Source of the DNA: Coenobita brevimanus
Lineage: Eukaryota > Arthropoda > Malacostraca > Decapoda > Coenobitidae
Direction: 5' to 3'
Length of the DNA stretch: 64,000 nt
NCBI GenBank assembly: GCA_032717465.1
Contig: CM064632.1
Location: 26,891,563 to 26,955,562, forward strand
The notes beneath the pieces were generated by a model. It was not told the origin of the DNA. It saw only the letters and a program-made list of their open reading frames with translations, and made no database searches. The first letter of the stretch is position 1. The number at the start of each line of letters is the position of its first letter. The position numbers and the translations under genes were made by a program. Positions 33,917 through 44,275 of this stretch are shown piece by piece.

Positions 33917-34984
33917 CTAAGTACAGGGAGTTTCTACGTCGTGTTTAGGGCGTACTATGCCTGTAGCAACTCTGATTTCCTGGAGTCGACGTTCCATTTT
34001 TCTGACACAACAATGCACTGCACAGATGAGGAGTAGAAAACCTATGAAAGCGATAACCACAGGGGGAAACACAACTGTTGGATGAACCCATGAACGGCTG
34101 AAGGCCAGAGAGAATTGATCCATAAGGAAATCACTGTCATTGAGGAAGGTTAGCATGCGTAAGTTAGGGGAGGTGATGGTAATGTTGGCAGATGGTAGGG
34201 TTGAAGGCATGTCGATTGGTTGAAAGATGTCATAGGAGTGTTTACGGACAGCTTGGTGATAGCGAGTGGCGTAAGTGATGACGGACTCTGATTTGACGGT
34301 ACAATAGTCAGGTGCTTTGTGGAGACCACTAGCGGGGACGGATCGAACTGAAGAACCAGGACACATGATTGTGACAGAGATGGGAACAGCAAAGAAGAAG
34401 TACTGGACATGGTTGAGGTGAGCATGGTGGACCGGGAGGTCAGGAGCTGGGACAAAAGAACAGGCTGAGTAGATGGAATGGTTGCGAACTAAAGCAGACT
34501 CACAGGGTGTAGCACTGCTAGGGAAGATAGCGAAAAGGTGGGCAGCACAGAGACGAGTGGTCGGAGTAAGGGAGGAACATTGCTGGAGGTCTGTGGAAGA
34601 AAGGAAAGCAACTGAAAGATGATCGTGGGAGAGGAGGAAATATACTGAAGGAACAGATACTTGTAACAAGGAGTTGTTGAGGCGGAAAGGGAAGGGAATG
34701 ATGTGGAAAAGGTTAAAGGTTATAGCAGAACGGAGAGGAATATGGACGACGACGTATGTGGTGAGAAGAGTGGCTTCGAGAACAGGATAATAATATTCAA
34801 GGGAGGAGTAGGGGAGGACTGGGGAGAGACCGAAGGTGGAGTGAGCCCATTCCAGGACAGAATGGAGAGCTGAGACAGGTACTAAGTCAGCAGTGACACG
34901 TCCATTGATAGCATCGACCAGGATACGAACCAAGGCAGAGACTTGAGACAGGAGAGAGTCAATGGCCAGTTGGAGATTATCCAT
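33917..34984 (-). pseudogene. env: Provirus env, C-terminal (transmembrane-subunit) part
   Basis: A 355-codon open segment, the longest protein-like frame in the window. Its first part has heptad-like hydrophobic spacing (LLSQVSALVRILVDAI). The central part holds several cysteines and N-x-S/T sites. Near the C-terminus, about residues 300-325 form one strongly hydrophobic membrane-spanning segment, followed by a Cys-Cys pair and a short basic cytoplasmic tail. This is the architecture of the membrane-anchored subunit of a class I-like env, as in gypsy errantiviruses and baculovirus F proteins. It lies downstream of the N-terminal env part but in a different frame and after stops, so env as a whole is broken. 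The start codon used by this frame is probably internal to the original protein. Confidence 0.75.
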
Positions 34985-35231
34985 GTTGAGTTTGAGGTAG
35001 AAGAACTGAGAGATAACGTTGAGATCTGAAAGGTGGCATTGTAAGATATCGGTGAAATTGTTTAGAGTGGACGTGACTTCATTGGAGTTGGGTCGTGAGC
35101 TTCTGTAACATAGTGTGTTGGATTTTAATGACTCGGCGTTGTGATTCTAGGCTGAAGCTAAATGAGTGAGATCAGATTTGAAGCCAGAAATGTCACGGGC
35201 TGTAGCAACGCCAAACAAGCCAATCAGAATC

Positions 35232-35603
35232 TCACCGCCGGTCGAAGAGACCTCGTTTCACACGAGAACGACCAACGGGTGTCGGAATGGAAAATGTGTC
35301 ATTGAGCTCAGTGAATCTGTTACTTATGTATTGCAATTGCCATGAGAGTGGTAGGAAAAGGTTATAGAGATACTCATTCGGGTTGTGTGTCCCCATGAAA
35401 GCCGTGAGATGGTTCCTGATTCCGTGGAGCTGGTGCACATAGGCAGGTAGGGCAATGGCTACGTCGGCCAGGGGCGCAAGATCATAGCGCAAGGAGACCT
35501 CGCCACCTGAGCCGACCAAGGCCCCGGGACGTACTCCACCATCGTCCTGACCTGACCCAGACCCCAGGAGGGTCAGCACTGCCAGCAGGGAGATCGCTAA
35601 CAT
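35232..35603 (-). pseudogene. env: Provirus env, N-terminal part with signal peptide and furin-like site
   Basis: A 123-codon segment starts 25 bases downstream of the pol stop. Residues 1-19 are a clear signal peptide (hydrophobic core, then GSGSG). The body has no cysteines. Close to its end is a basic R-x-K-R-type processing site, after which the frame terminates within a few residues. Related sequence continues in another frame. The short surface-subunit-like portion followed by a basic cleavage site fits errantivirus/F-type env. Placement just after pol suggests expression from a spliced mRNA, as known for gypsy. Broken; no functional product is expected. Confidence 0.75.
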
Positions 35604-35627
35604 CGTACCTAGAAAATCAGGGTAGAG

Positions 35628-37022
35628 TTAATGGGGGAGGTCGTGAAGAGGTTGATGGGCAGAGCGCAGTTTGGACCGATATTGATTGGTTGATGAATGA
35701 GCAGGTGGAGGTGGAGAGGAAGGAGACTGAGGGATTGGTGGAGACAAAGTAGACTGAGGGATGTGTGGAGGGGAAGAGGGGGCAGGAGGTTGTGTAAGTG
35801 ACTCTTCCAACACGAGGCCACGGGGTGCTCGCTTTAAGTCATCGACGTGGACCCATCTGGTGTCCTTAGTGGACAGGTCCTGGAGGTGAAATTTGTTGCC
35901 TTGTTGAGTGAGGACGCGGTGCGGCCCTGTAAATTTGTCATCCAACTTAGAGGAACGCGTATGGGAATGAGCAAAGACAAGATCACCTACATTGATAGTG
36001 ATAGGAGAGGCGGACTTATGTTGGCGCTGCAGCATGTCCTCCTGAGAGGAAGCCAAAGTGGATTGGACATACTGGCGGATTGTCTGGAAGTTGGCCAATT
36101 TTAGTTTAACATAATCATCCATGTTGTAGATGGGTTCTGGCTTTGAGGATAAGAGAGAGTATGGGAGGTCCTTGTCAAAACCAAAGAGGACGAAGAAGGG
36201 AGATTCAGCAATGGATGCATTGATGGAGCTATTGATGGAGGACGCCACTTGGGGAATCCAGTCATCCCAGGACGAACTATGGGAGCTTAGATGTCTGAGG
36301 CACTCTAAGATTTTTCGGTTGTGGTGTTCTACAAGGCCATTGGAAGCCGGATGGTTAGGCACGACATTGCACTTACTGATATGAAAGCGGCGACAGATCT
36401 TATCTAGAAGGCTATTGTTGAACTCTGTACCGTTGTCAGTAAGAATGGTATGAGGGGTACTGAACGGGCAAATTACGTGATCTACAAGGGCACGTGCAAC
36501 GCTCTTCGCGGTCTTGTCGGAGAGGGGTACGAGGACACAGTAGCGGGAGAAGTGGTCGACTGCTACGAACAAGTACTCAGCCCCAGATTCTGTGAGAGGT
36601 AGTTTTAAGAGATCGATTGAGACAGTTTCCCATGGTCATGATGGGATTGGATATTGTAAGAGAGGTGCTGGTAAGCCGGTTGATCCTTTGTGGCGGTGGC
36701 AGGAGAGGCAGGAGTCACAGTGGGCACTGATATCGTGGCGCATGGTTGGCCAATAGTATTTGAGACATGCTTGGCGCAAGCATCGGTCTTTACCTGGATG
36801 GGAAGCTTGAGGAGTATTATGAACAATATGAAGAACCTTTGGTATCAGGGCAGTGGGGACAACAAGTTGGCGTACTTCACAATTGGGCATATCTTTGCCT
36901 GTTAGCAGTGTTTTCCTGTACAAGAGATCATCATCTAGCATGAACTCATCTAGTGATACTGGCAAAGTAGGTAAGGTCGAGGCATCGCCAGATTCTAGGA
37001 AATAAATGACTTTGGACCACAT
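35628..37022 (-). pseudogene. pol: Provirus integrase (C-terminal pol), one in-frame stop
   Basis: 37022-36636 carries the zinc-binding region: paired histidines in VHNTPQASHPG and paired cysteines in HCDSCLSCHRHKG, with the YYWPTM motif between them. A TGA at 36636-36638 interrupts the frame, which then continues open to 35628. The catalytic core follows with D in VSIDLL (36612-36614), D in ILTDNGTEF (36435-36437) and E in NGLVEHHNR (36327-36329). The last two are separated by exactly 35 residues, the D,D-35-E spacing. A GPY/F-like KFTGPHRVL element lies near 35915-35945, and a Pro/Ser-rich tail ends the polypeptide. All three catalytic residues are therefore present although the frame is interrupted. 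Confidence 0.9.
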
Positions 37023-37560
37023 GGGGTCTTGGCGCTGAAAGTTTCGAACAACTTCTGATGTAGTGTAGTGTTTTCAGTTATTCTGGGCTGCAGTGATGTT
37101 ATAGCTGCTGCTACGTGACGTGAGAGTGCAACTGCGACTACATTCAACTTGCCTGGTACATATTGAAAAGTAGGATTAAAGTCCTGGATGATGACAGACC
37201 ATCTAGCTAGCCTACCTGTTAGGTTGCGATTCTTGAACAAATCACATAGTGGAAGGTGGTCTGTTTGGATATGCACTGGATAACCATAGACTATATCTCT
37301 GAAATGTTTTCAAGGACCAGACTACACGCTAGCGCTTCGAGATCTGTGACACTGTAGTTCCACGTTCAGCGGTTGTAAGGGTGTGACTAGCAGCTACAAC
37401 TATTACGCGCTTCCTTGAGTGCTTCATCGAAGCTGCATCAAAAATGGCACCAAGTCCAATGCCTGAGGCGTCTGTGCAGAGAAGGAAGGGTGTGGTATTT
37501 TCAATCAGGAACTTACTAGAACAGGGACATTTACAAGAGCTGTCTTTAGCTTTTGGAAGG
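36995..37560 (-). pseudogene. pol: Provirus RNase H region of pol
   Basis: FLLCTDASGIGLGAIF (37441-37485) is the first RNase H aspartate motif of Ty3/gypsy pol. After at least one frame change the region continues at 37276-36995 with HIQTDHLPLCDLF, ARWSVIIQDFNPTFQYVPGK and a '.ALSR' end. In the last motif the usual aspartate of the family's A-D-A-L-S-R is valine (VVAVALSR). Frameshifted and missing a key residue, so inactive. Confidence 0.85.
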
Positions 37561-38470
37561 CCTGTGACTGGTCGCTAGTCCAAACAAAAGGGCACATTCT
37601 GCTTGAGTAAACCTGGGTCAGAAGAGCGGCGATCTTTGCATAATCCCTGTAATGAATCGACGATAATAGCCACCGAGGCCCAGGAAACTTAGTACAGCAA
37701 TGGTAGTGGTAGGGTTCTGGGAAGTTATTAATCGCCTGTAGTTTTATCCTCCTGATTAGTATGAAGAAGCCTTGTGCATCTACGACATGGCCTAGGAATT
37801 TGGATTTTCTTTCAGAGGAAGTCACATTTACTGGGATTGATTTTTCAGGCCTGCGAGCTGGAGGCGTCTGGAAGACTTGCTGGAGTTTGGTAAAATGATC
37901 AGGAATGGATTTACTCACAACAATGATCATCATCTAGGTAATGGCAAAAAGAGAGGTGTCCCATCATACCGCTGAAGACTGGAATGGATGAAAGTCAGCA
38001 TGAACACGGAAGGAGCATTTCTCAGACCAAAAGGGAGTCTCTTAAACTGAAAAATGTCCGGAAAGAGGAGGTGCTAAAGGGCTGTAACTGGGCGAGAGAG
38101 GACTCTTCCATTTTGACCTGCCAGTACCTGCTGAGGAGGTCTAGGAAGATGAAAAGACTACGTTATTTTCACCAAGGGATTCTAGCAAATCAGTGAGGAC
38201 GGGCAATTAGAAATGGGTCTGGAACGGTGACCAGGAACTGACCTTACGACAGTCCGACTACTGGTCTAAAGGTGCGCAAATGTCCTTCTTTGGTACTAAG
38301 AAAAGTGGGCTATTCCATGGACTGATGGAGGGTTCAATAATGTGCTTGGTCTAACATGTTCTGTACCATTTCCATCTGTCTGTATTTCTCTGGCTGTGAG
38401 GAAATCGATACATTGGTATGTAAATCGGCTGAATTCCTGGTAGTAGTTCAATCGTCATCATGTTTGACAA
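37505..38470 (-). pseudogene. pol: Provirus reverse transcriptase region of pol
   Basis: Starts near 38440 with a PIYIPMYRFPHSQR motif, characteristic of gypsy RT N-termini. It continues through PTFLVPKKD (about 38285-38310) and 'LDLLSRYWQVKM' (about 38120-38155). The catalytic-box equivalent Y-L-D-D is at about 37928-37940. The connection region VTSSERKSKFLGHVVDAQGF (37755-37820) and QAFQKLKTALVNVPVL (37515-37560) follow. At least four frame changes and stops separate these pieces. The order and motifs leave no doubt about identity, but the gene is dead. Confidence 0.85.
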
Positions 38471-39500
38471 GGTCTAACTTCTACCCATCAGGTTCACTGG
38501 ATAAGGCAACCACGTTTCTGTACGAGGTCAGAAGGATTTGAGGAGTTGAGGCGTATTTTCTGGGAAATCATGTGCAAGTGAAGATGTGAGAGTACATCGG
38601 GTGGAATATGTCTGGCGCAGATCCCGTAGAGTTAATAAGTACATACACTGATTGGCGTACTATCATCAGTCTGAATAGTAGGAATTGAGGAATCCTGGCA
38701 CACCCTTACAGCCGCTGGAGTATACTAGGAAGTCTTCAATGCTTTACACCACTTTTAAGTTTTAGTGGAGCATTTGTGACACTGAGCAAGTACAGGTAGC
38801 ATCAACCAAACTGTCCTCTAAGACTGTACACCACGCTGACTCATAAGTCAAACCATTCACTACAACATGTCTCAGGTGTTGAGTGTCAGTACATCCACTC
38901 CTTCTTTCGCACCGGCAACACAAACAGAGACTTTTTGGTGAACTCATGCAGTAACAAAATTGTGCATGTATTCGTTACTGCACGTTTTTGTCTCTGCTCG
39001 TGTTGGAGTAGATCAAGTCCTCAGACTGTGTGAGGTAGGTAACTGAGACATGTCTGAGTCTGTGATAGTGTTGTCAGGAGAGAGGAGGTAGGCAGAGCCA
39101 TGTCTGAAGGCTGAGATGATGTATCAGTAGACATTGTGGAATTTGTATGTCCTTGCTCGCAATCAGTGAAGGAATGATCTCTGTATTCGCATGATGATGA
39201 TAGTGGTGGTTTGGGCTGCAGGTTGGACGTTTAGGTAGTGATAGGGACAGAGGTAATTGAAGGACCTGATTTGATCGTGCGCGAGACAGGATGGGGACAT
39301 TCCATAGTGTATAAACCAGGAATCCAGAAATATCTATACTACCACAAGCAGAAGCAATAATGCAATGGAGTGTTGTGCCATGTGGTGGAAGAAACCAATA
39401 AGGGCATCTGCGGGATACTGGAAGTCATTGGCCTTGACATGGAAATTCAATGGGGATAGGGGGCAAATCTCCGTGTAGTTTGACTTCAAGGGTGACTCTT
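38471..39500 (-). pseudogene. Provirus protease-RT connecting region, heavily decayed
   Basis: About 1 kb between the protease motif and the first RT motif, where pol sequence is expected. No frame stays open for long and no motif was recognised. It probably represents the pol linker, with decay or a small rearrangement. Confidence 0.4.
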
Positions 39501-39666
39501 CCCTTAACCTTAAACTCTGAGCCGTCGACAGCCACATAGGCGAATGTCTGGTGGTTCTAGGAAACTGACGTGGTTGTGATGTCGATGAATAATTTGTAAG
39601 GAAGTGTCGGAGATGAGATTTACTATAGATCCTGTGTCCAAGAAGAATGACGTTGGTGCATGTCAT
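39500..39666 (-). pseudogene. Provirus aspartic protease
   Basis: On the minus strand the frame containing TSFFLDTGSIVNLIS places the D-T-G-S active site at 39627-39638. The usual hydrophobic residues stand before it and an 'I.NLIS' continuation after it, as in gypsy-class proteases. The frame meets stop codons about 35 residues later. It is not in the same frame as the overlapping gag segment, so a frameshift (natural or by decay) lies between them. Confidence 0.7.
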
Positions 39667-41038
39667 GACTGCATCCGAGAATGACTAAACCCGAGGGATG
39701 TTGGCAAGGGACCTACATGGCGGATGGGCGGGAGTTTGGGTAAAACGTCTGGTTCTCGGCGTGATATTGGTCCGATGCGGGCACGGCACGTCCCCAACTG
39801 TTGGCGGTTGAGGGAGTAACGACATTCCTCATTGGTTAGTGAGTCGTGCTTGATTTGTGGTATTTGCTGCAGTGTGGACAGACAATGAGCCGGGGAAGGC
39901 GTCACTGGCTGTCTGGTTTGGGGGAGTGAGGACGTCTGTATGTACAGGTCGCAACTGGATGTGCTTGATGTCCAGGATGACCACAGTACCAGCAGAGAAT
40001 CGAAGATTGTCTGTTCCGTCGGGCGCTTAGATTGATCACGACCTGCGGTAGGAGAACGATGCGTGGCAGGTCTGCCGCTTTTGCCAGGACGGGAGCGTAG
40101 ATTGGTCTGGGGTAGTGGAGTGTGTGACAGACTAGAGGAGGCCAAGGGTTGGGTGGTGCCCTGACGCGTGTAGTTCGAACATGTTCTTTCATGAATGGCT
40201 TTAGTGACCTGAATAATTTTATCCCCTGGATTGAAACCGATTTCCAAGGCTAGCTCTCGCTGTTTAGGAGTAAGCCAGTGAAGGAATCTCAGGTAACCAA
40301 CTAAGGCAGCAAAGTTGGTGAGTGAAAGCATTGGAACACCATTCTTGTCTTCTAACCATTTTGTGCCTACCAGTAATTGGAGCATCTCGCTACCAGTTGC
40401 TTTCATGGCGGCGGCAGCTTCATGGAGCTTGGCATATTGCGCTGGGATGCGCAAGTCCTCATCTAGGTATTTAGGAGATTAATGAATCCCATGAGAGACG
40501 CGGCATTTGAATGCTGGCAACAAAGGCTGATGAGTTCCGTACGAAAATCAGCAAAGGTACGAATGCTATCGAAATGTCCTGCATGGATCGCAGGATCCGA
40601 TGTCCGATTTGCCGTGGTGCAAGCGACCCATGAGGTAGGCTACTTTGAGTTTATCTATCGGGTGATTTGTCTATTGTGGATTTCTGTTTCGACTTCTCTG
40701 AGGAAATCATAGACAGACCAAGTTGGGTCCTGGCCTGTAAATTTGGGACGATTGGCATCATCGAGATAGATAGACTGTGGAGGGATTGGCCATGGCTGGA
40801 AGTGCAGAAGTGGCGGTGGAGAGGTGTGGGAAAGAGAGAAGGTAGTGGCAGGTATGAAGCAGTGCAAGACAGGGGTATGGAGGGAGGCAGGAGAGGGAAC
40901 GACAGGGGAAGGAGTAGAGGAAGAAGAAGGGAGTGTAGAGGCAGGAGTAGAGGAGGAGGTATCTGGATTTACGAGTGTAGTATGGGTAGTAAGTGATTCT
41001 GCGGGAAGTGAAACGGGAGTGTCAGGTACAGGGCGGTG
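39663..41038 (-). pseudogene. gag: Provirus gag-like polyprotein, 5' end in gap
   Basis: A Ser/Thr/Pro-rich N-terminal stretch enters from the gap (41038 to about 40800). It is followed by YLDDANRPKFTGQDPTWSVY (about 40700-40765), a frame break near 40500-40650, and a 263-codon segment (40454-39663) with ELALEIGFNPGDKI and a basic, Pro/Ser-rich C-terminal part. In an overlapping frame, CWYCGHPGHQAHPVATC (about 39955-40005) resembles a zinc knuckle with irregular spacing, so the frame probably shifted inside this part. Position upstream of the protease and the basic, zinc-knuckle-like end support gag. Sequence-level family assignment is not possible by eye. Confidence 0.65.
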
Positions 41039-41138
41039 NNNNNNNNNNNNNNNNNNNNNNNNNNNNNNNNNNNNNNNNNNNNNNNNNNNNNNNNNNNNNN
41101 NNNNNNNNNNNNNNNNNNNNNNNNNNNNNNNNNNNNNN
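41039..41138. other. Assembly gap (100 N)
   Basis: Exactly 100 N, the conventional placeholder for a gap of unknown size. It truncates the provirus gag and hides the 5' LTR. No LTR-like sequence resumes on the other side. Confidence 1.
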
Positions 41139-41519
41139 GATTTAGTTTTAATGAATATATGTAAGTACTCTGTATGTTACCTCGTTTAAATATCGACATA
41201 TGGTACATAAATAACATATACGGTATGATAAAACAGGTAAAAACCACTAAGGATGAAGTGCTTGGCGTCCCCCACTGCCAACGAGAACACTGAATCAAAA
41301 CAGAAATTTCTTACCTTATATGCCACGGTATCTCCAGTTTCACGCTGTTTCCTCATCTCTACCTTTTTTATTCTTTTCAGGGCACTATATGTTCACATAT
41401 TATATATAGTTGTCACGTATCCAACGCAAATGTCCCAAGATATTGGTGAAAAATACGAGCCAGCGTAACGCGCGCCACACATTAACACTTTTTCTCGCCG
41501 ATAATGACGCGGAGGAATA
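41139..41519. other. Unassigned AT-rich DNA after gap
   Basis: No gene or LTR-like match to the 33.3-33.7 kb segment was seen. Confidence 0.4.
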
Positions 41520-42115
41520 CATGATCACTCAGGCGGTCACGTCGCAGTCTCCCAAAAAGCTAGTTCCCATACATTTTATGGCCCCCAGTAACCTTTTTCT
41601 GGAGTATTCCTGCTATCAGTCAGCAATGATGTATCAGTTACACATAGATGTTTAATGAAAAATGTCACAAAAGCAATATTTATAGAAAAATCACCTGAAA
41701 TGGAAGATAAGGAGAGGAGCGTCTTACAAGGGAGAGGCAATTTTATAACACCTGTCTACTAAGGAATCTCTGGTACTCCTATTAGATATTTACTATGAGT
41801 ACAACGCTTTACTAGTCTGATGTATGCTGTTTATGTCTCCTTAATATCAACTTAGACTGCATTAAGAATATATAAAGGAATATAAATGCCCCTTGGGAAG
41901 AAATGAAGCAGTTAGGATGTGGTACTTGAGCGACGCTTTGGCCTACTACTGTAGAAAACGTGCCAGGACGCAGAACTCAGGCGGTCACGTCTCAATCGCC
42001 CCAAAAAACTAGTTCCCACACATTTTTCCCATGTTTACCTCTTTCATCGTGTCTTGCGGGTATTAGTTTGCAAAATAATATCCACTGAGCACAGAGGTTT
42101 AATAAAGAATGCCTT
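41520..42115 (+). repeat. Local diverged duplication
   Basis: 41525-41670 and 41975-42115 share 'tcaggcggtcacgtc.ca.tc.cc.aaaaa.ctagttccca.acattt' and a common end '.gatgtttaatgaaaaatg / gaggtttaataaagaatg'. Same orientation, about 450 bp apart. Confidence 0.65.
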
Positions 42116-42170
42116 TTCTTTTAATGCAAGGAAGAAGGAACTAACGGCTAGAAGTCCATAAGATTCGTGT
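42108..42170 (-). pseudogene. Tiny 3'-tail fragment of LINE family J
   Basis: 'cttttaatgcaaggaagaaggaactaacggctagaagtcc' (plus strand) matches the terminal 3' UTR of the family J copies at 29965-30000 ('taatgcaagaaagaaggaaccaaaggctaatagccc'). Confidence 0.6.
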
Positions 42171-42299
42171 GAAAAACTATCAGATAATAAAAACACTAGA
42201 ATCTGCGAAAGAAAGTAGTACCGCACCACGTAATATTCCATAATTGCCAACAGAAACGTATTTCGACTACTGATCTACCATTCTATATCCACTGAGCAT

Positions 42300-42490
42300 T
42301 GAATATTGAAAAAAAAAAAAAAAACGTAAGCAATGGTAGGATGGTTGGAGGAAGGAGGGAGGGAGGGAAGAGAAAGGGACAATTAGGAGAAAGGATGGAG
42401 GGATGGAAGAAAAGAGATTGCTTTTTTTTTTTTATATTATTTTCGAACTTCAATTGATTTTCTTTACCTTTTGCTCCCTTCTATGTCGTT

Positions 42491-42550
<60 letters not shown>

Positions 42551-42560
42551 CTTTGTACCT
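42300..42560 (+). repeat. Simple-sequence cluster: A run, T run, (CT)n
   Basis: A run at 42309-42324, (GGA)-rich stretch to 42415, T run at about 42422-42433, (CT)n at 42494-42546. A short GT/GC-rich stretch follows at 42611-42640. Confidence 0.85.
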
Positions 42561-44093
42561 GCATCCCTCTACCTCTATATATCCCTATACATCTGTCCAT
42601 ATGTATGCAACTGTGTGTGTGTGTGCGTGTGTGTGTGTGTTCTCGCTCACCTCTATGGACCCTGGCATGTGCTTTAGCGGTGTGTTTGTCACTCTGTAAA
42701 CTTGTTTCTCACACTTTTTCATATTTTATTCCTTCCGCTTTAACATAGTTTTTGCTGCAACAAAGTCACTCACACACCTTCCCACCCCCCTCACACTTCG
42801 TCTCTTATCCTCTCCCGTCCCTCCATCTCTTCTCTTGCCCCTTCCTCTCTTCCTCTTTCCCTTCATCCTCTTCTTCCTCTCTTAATCTTTTCTTTCGCTC
42901 CAACCCTTCTCTTCCCCCCTCCTCTCTTCCTCAACGTACCATAGTGTCATGCGTTAGTTATTCATTCGCATGTTCATTTTGCTTCACTACTTTCTTTTTC
43001 AGGTTATTCATACTGGTAACTTATAGATGAAGTATTATAGAATATAACTTTTCCTTTTCAGTCTTTCCTAAGAAATTTCCATGTCAGTTTTTCCATGCTG
43101 CATGGTGGTTTTGCTCACTTTTTCTTGCCAGTTTTAACTGGAGGGTTTGGAGGCGGAGGGAGCCTTCTTACTTTACTATACTTATCGTTCAGCATGTAGA
43201 GTTAGATCTCGTAGTCATTGTCTACTCTGCAACAAACAGCCTCGAATGGATCATAAGATCAGTTGCTGTTTGCTTTCCTTTGTACTCTTTGTACCACCAC
43301 AACTACCATCACTACCTTCACGATCACCACTACTATACCACCACAACCATCACCGCCTCCTACAAGTTCTCGAAATCTATTATCAAACGAGATAAATCAG
43401 AAAATGTAATTGGCTGGCAGTTTTGTCCAAAGTTATAATGTGGAGACAGCGATGAGAGATGGAGACAGACAGACAGAGGGTGGAATGAGCCAGAGGAAGA
43501 GACAGAAGAGAGGGATAGTGGAGGAGGAAAGATGAGGGAGAATAGCAAAGGGGGGGAGAAGGGAGTAGATGAGAGGGAGGGAAAGAATGAGAAAGGATAG
43601 GGGACTAGGACAGACGACAGAAAGGGGAGGGGGTAGGAACCAGTGGGAAGGGTGAGAGAAGGTGGGGATAGAACACTGGGAAGGGAAAGGGGATTAGTAT
43701 AGACGAGAGGATGGGTAGGGGGCAGGAAAGATGGAGAAGAGTTGTGGGGTAGTGGTGAGTGGTAGGAAGAGGAATGGAGACAGATAGACAAACAGACAGA
43801 CAAACAGAATCCTCTTGCACTTATCTGGCACTTTGACGAGAGAATGAGAATATTTAGCGCATTATTGCCATATAAACACTGAGGAAGGGGAGGAAAGGGA
43901 GGTTTTAAAATTGGTTAGTTCAGGAGGATTTTTCGTTCGTTCGTTCGTTTAGAAAGCTTACAACATCCTTACAGGCGATGACCCTGATGATCTAATGTCG
44001 GCTCCCCACGCTGTTCGATCTCTAGCAGCCTCTCCATCCAGATTCTTAGTCCTGAAGTCAAATTCTTATATATCGTCCCCCGCATATGATAGC
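42561..44093. other. Low-complexity and unassigned DNA
   Basis: Pyrimidine-rich at 42770-42935 and purine-rich at 43440-43800 (ending in a GACA/GACAGA microsatellite). (CACCAC)-type triplets at 43290-43360. A short (TTCG)n at 43932-43950. No gene recognised. Confidence 0.5.
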
Positions 44094-44275
44094 TTATATT
44101 AGGTTAGGTTAGGTTAAGCTGATACAGTTTATGTCTGATTATGTTACATTAAGCTGGTGGTATGTCTGTTTAGATTTACTGCTATGTTAGATGAGGTTAT
44201 GTGCATATGCTAGTTCAGATTATGCTATGTTAGGCTGGGTTAAATTAGGTTAGGTTAAGCTGGGTTAGATTAGTC
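44094..44275 (+). repeat. Interstitial TTAGG telomere-like repeat patch
   Basis: 'attaggttaggttaggtta' at 44097-44115 and 'aattaggttaggttaag' at 44244-44260 are runs of TTAGG-type units, the arthropod telomere repeat. The sequence between is a degenerate derivative (gttagat, gttaggctggg). Confidence 0.65.

Larger units (their letters stand above)
33268..41038 (-). mobile_element. Ty3/gypsy-type endogenous provirus with env (decayed, 5' end lost in gap)
   Basis: Read on the minus strand, the domains occur in the canonical order gag, aspartic protease, reverse transcriptase, RNase H, integrase (DDE), env. A candidate 3' LTR follows. RT, RNase H and integrase motifs are of the Ty3/gypsy class, where the integrase follows RNase H. 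An env frame downstream of pol is known from errantivirus-like gypsy elements. Multiple frameshifts and stops mean it is not a functional element. The upstream end runs into the assembly gap at 41039, so the 5' LTR and primer-binding site are absent. Details are given under the individual parts. Confidence 0.9.

Noticed and set aside
35847..36384. Plus-strand ORFs within 35.8-36.4 kb and 36.7-36.9 kb
   Set aside because: Antisense shadows of the integrase, whose minus-strand motifs are unambiguous.
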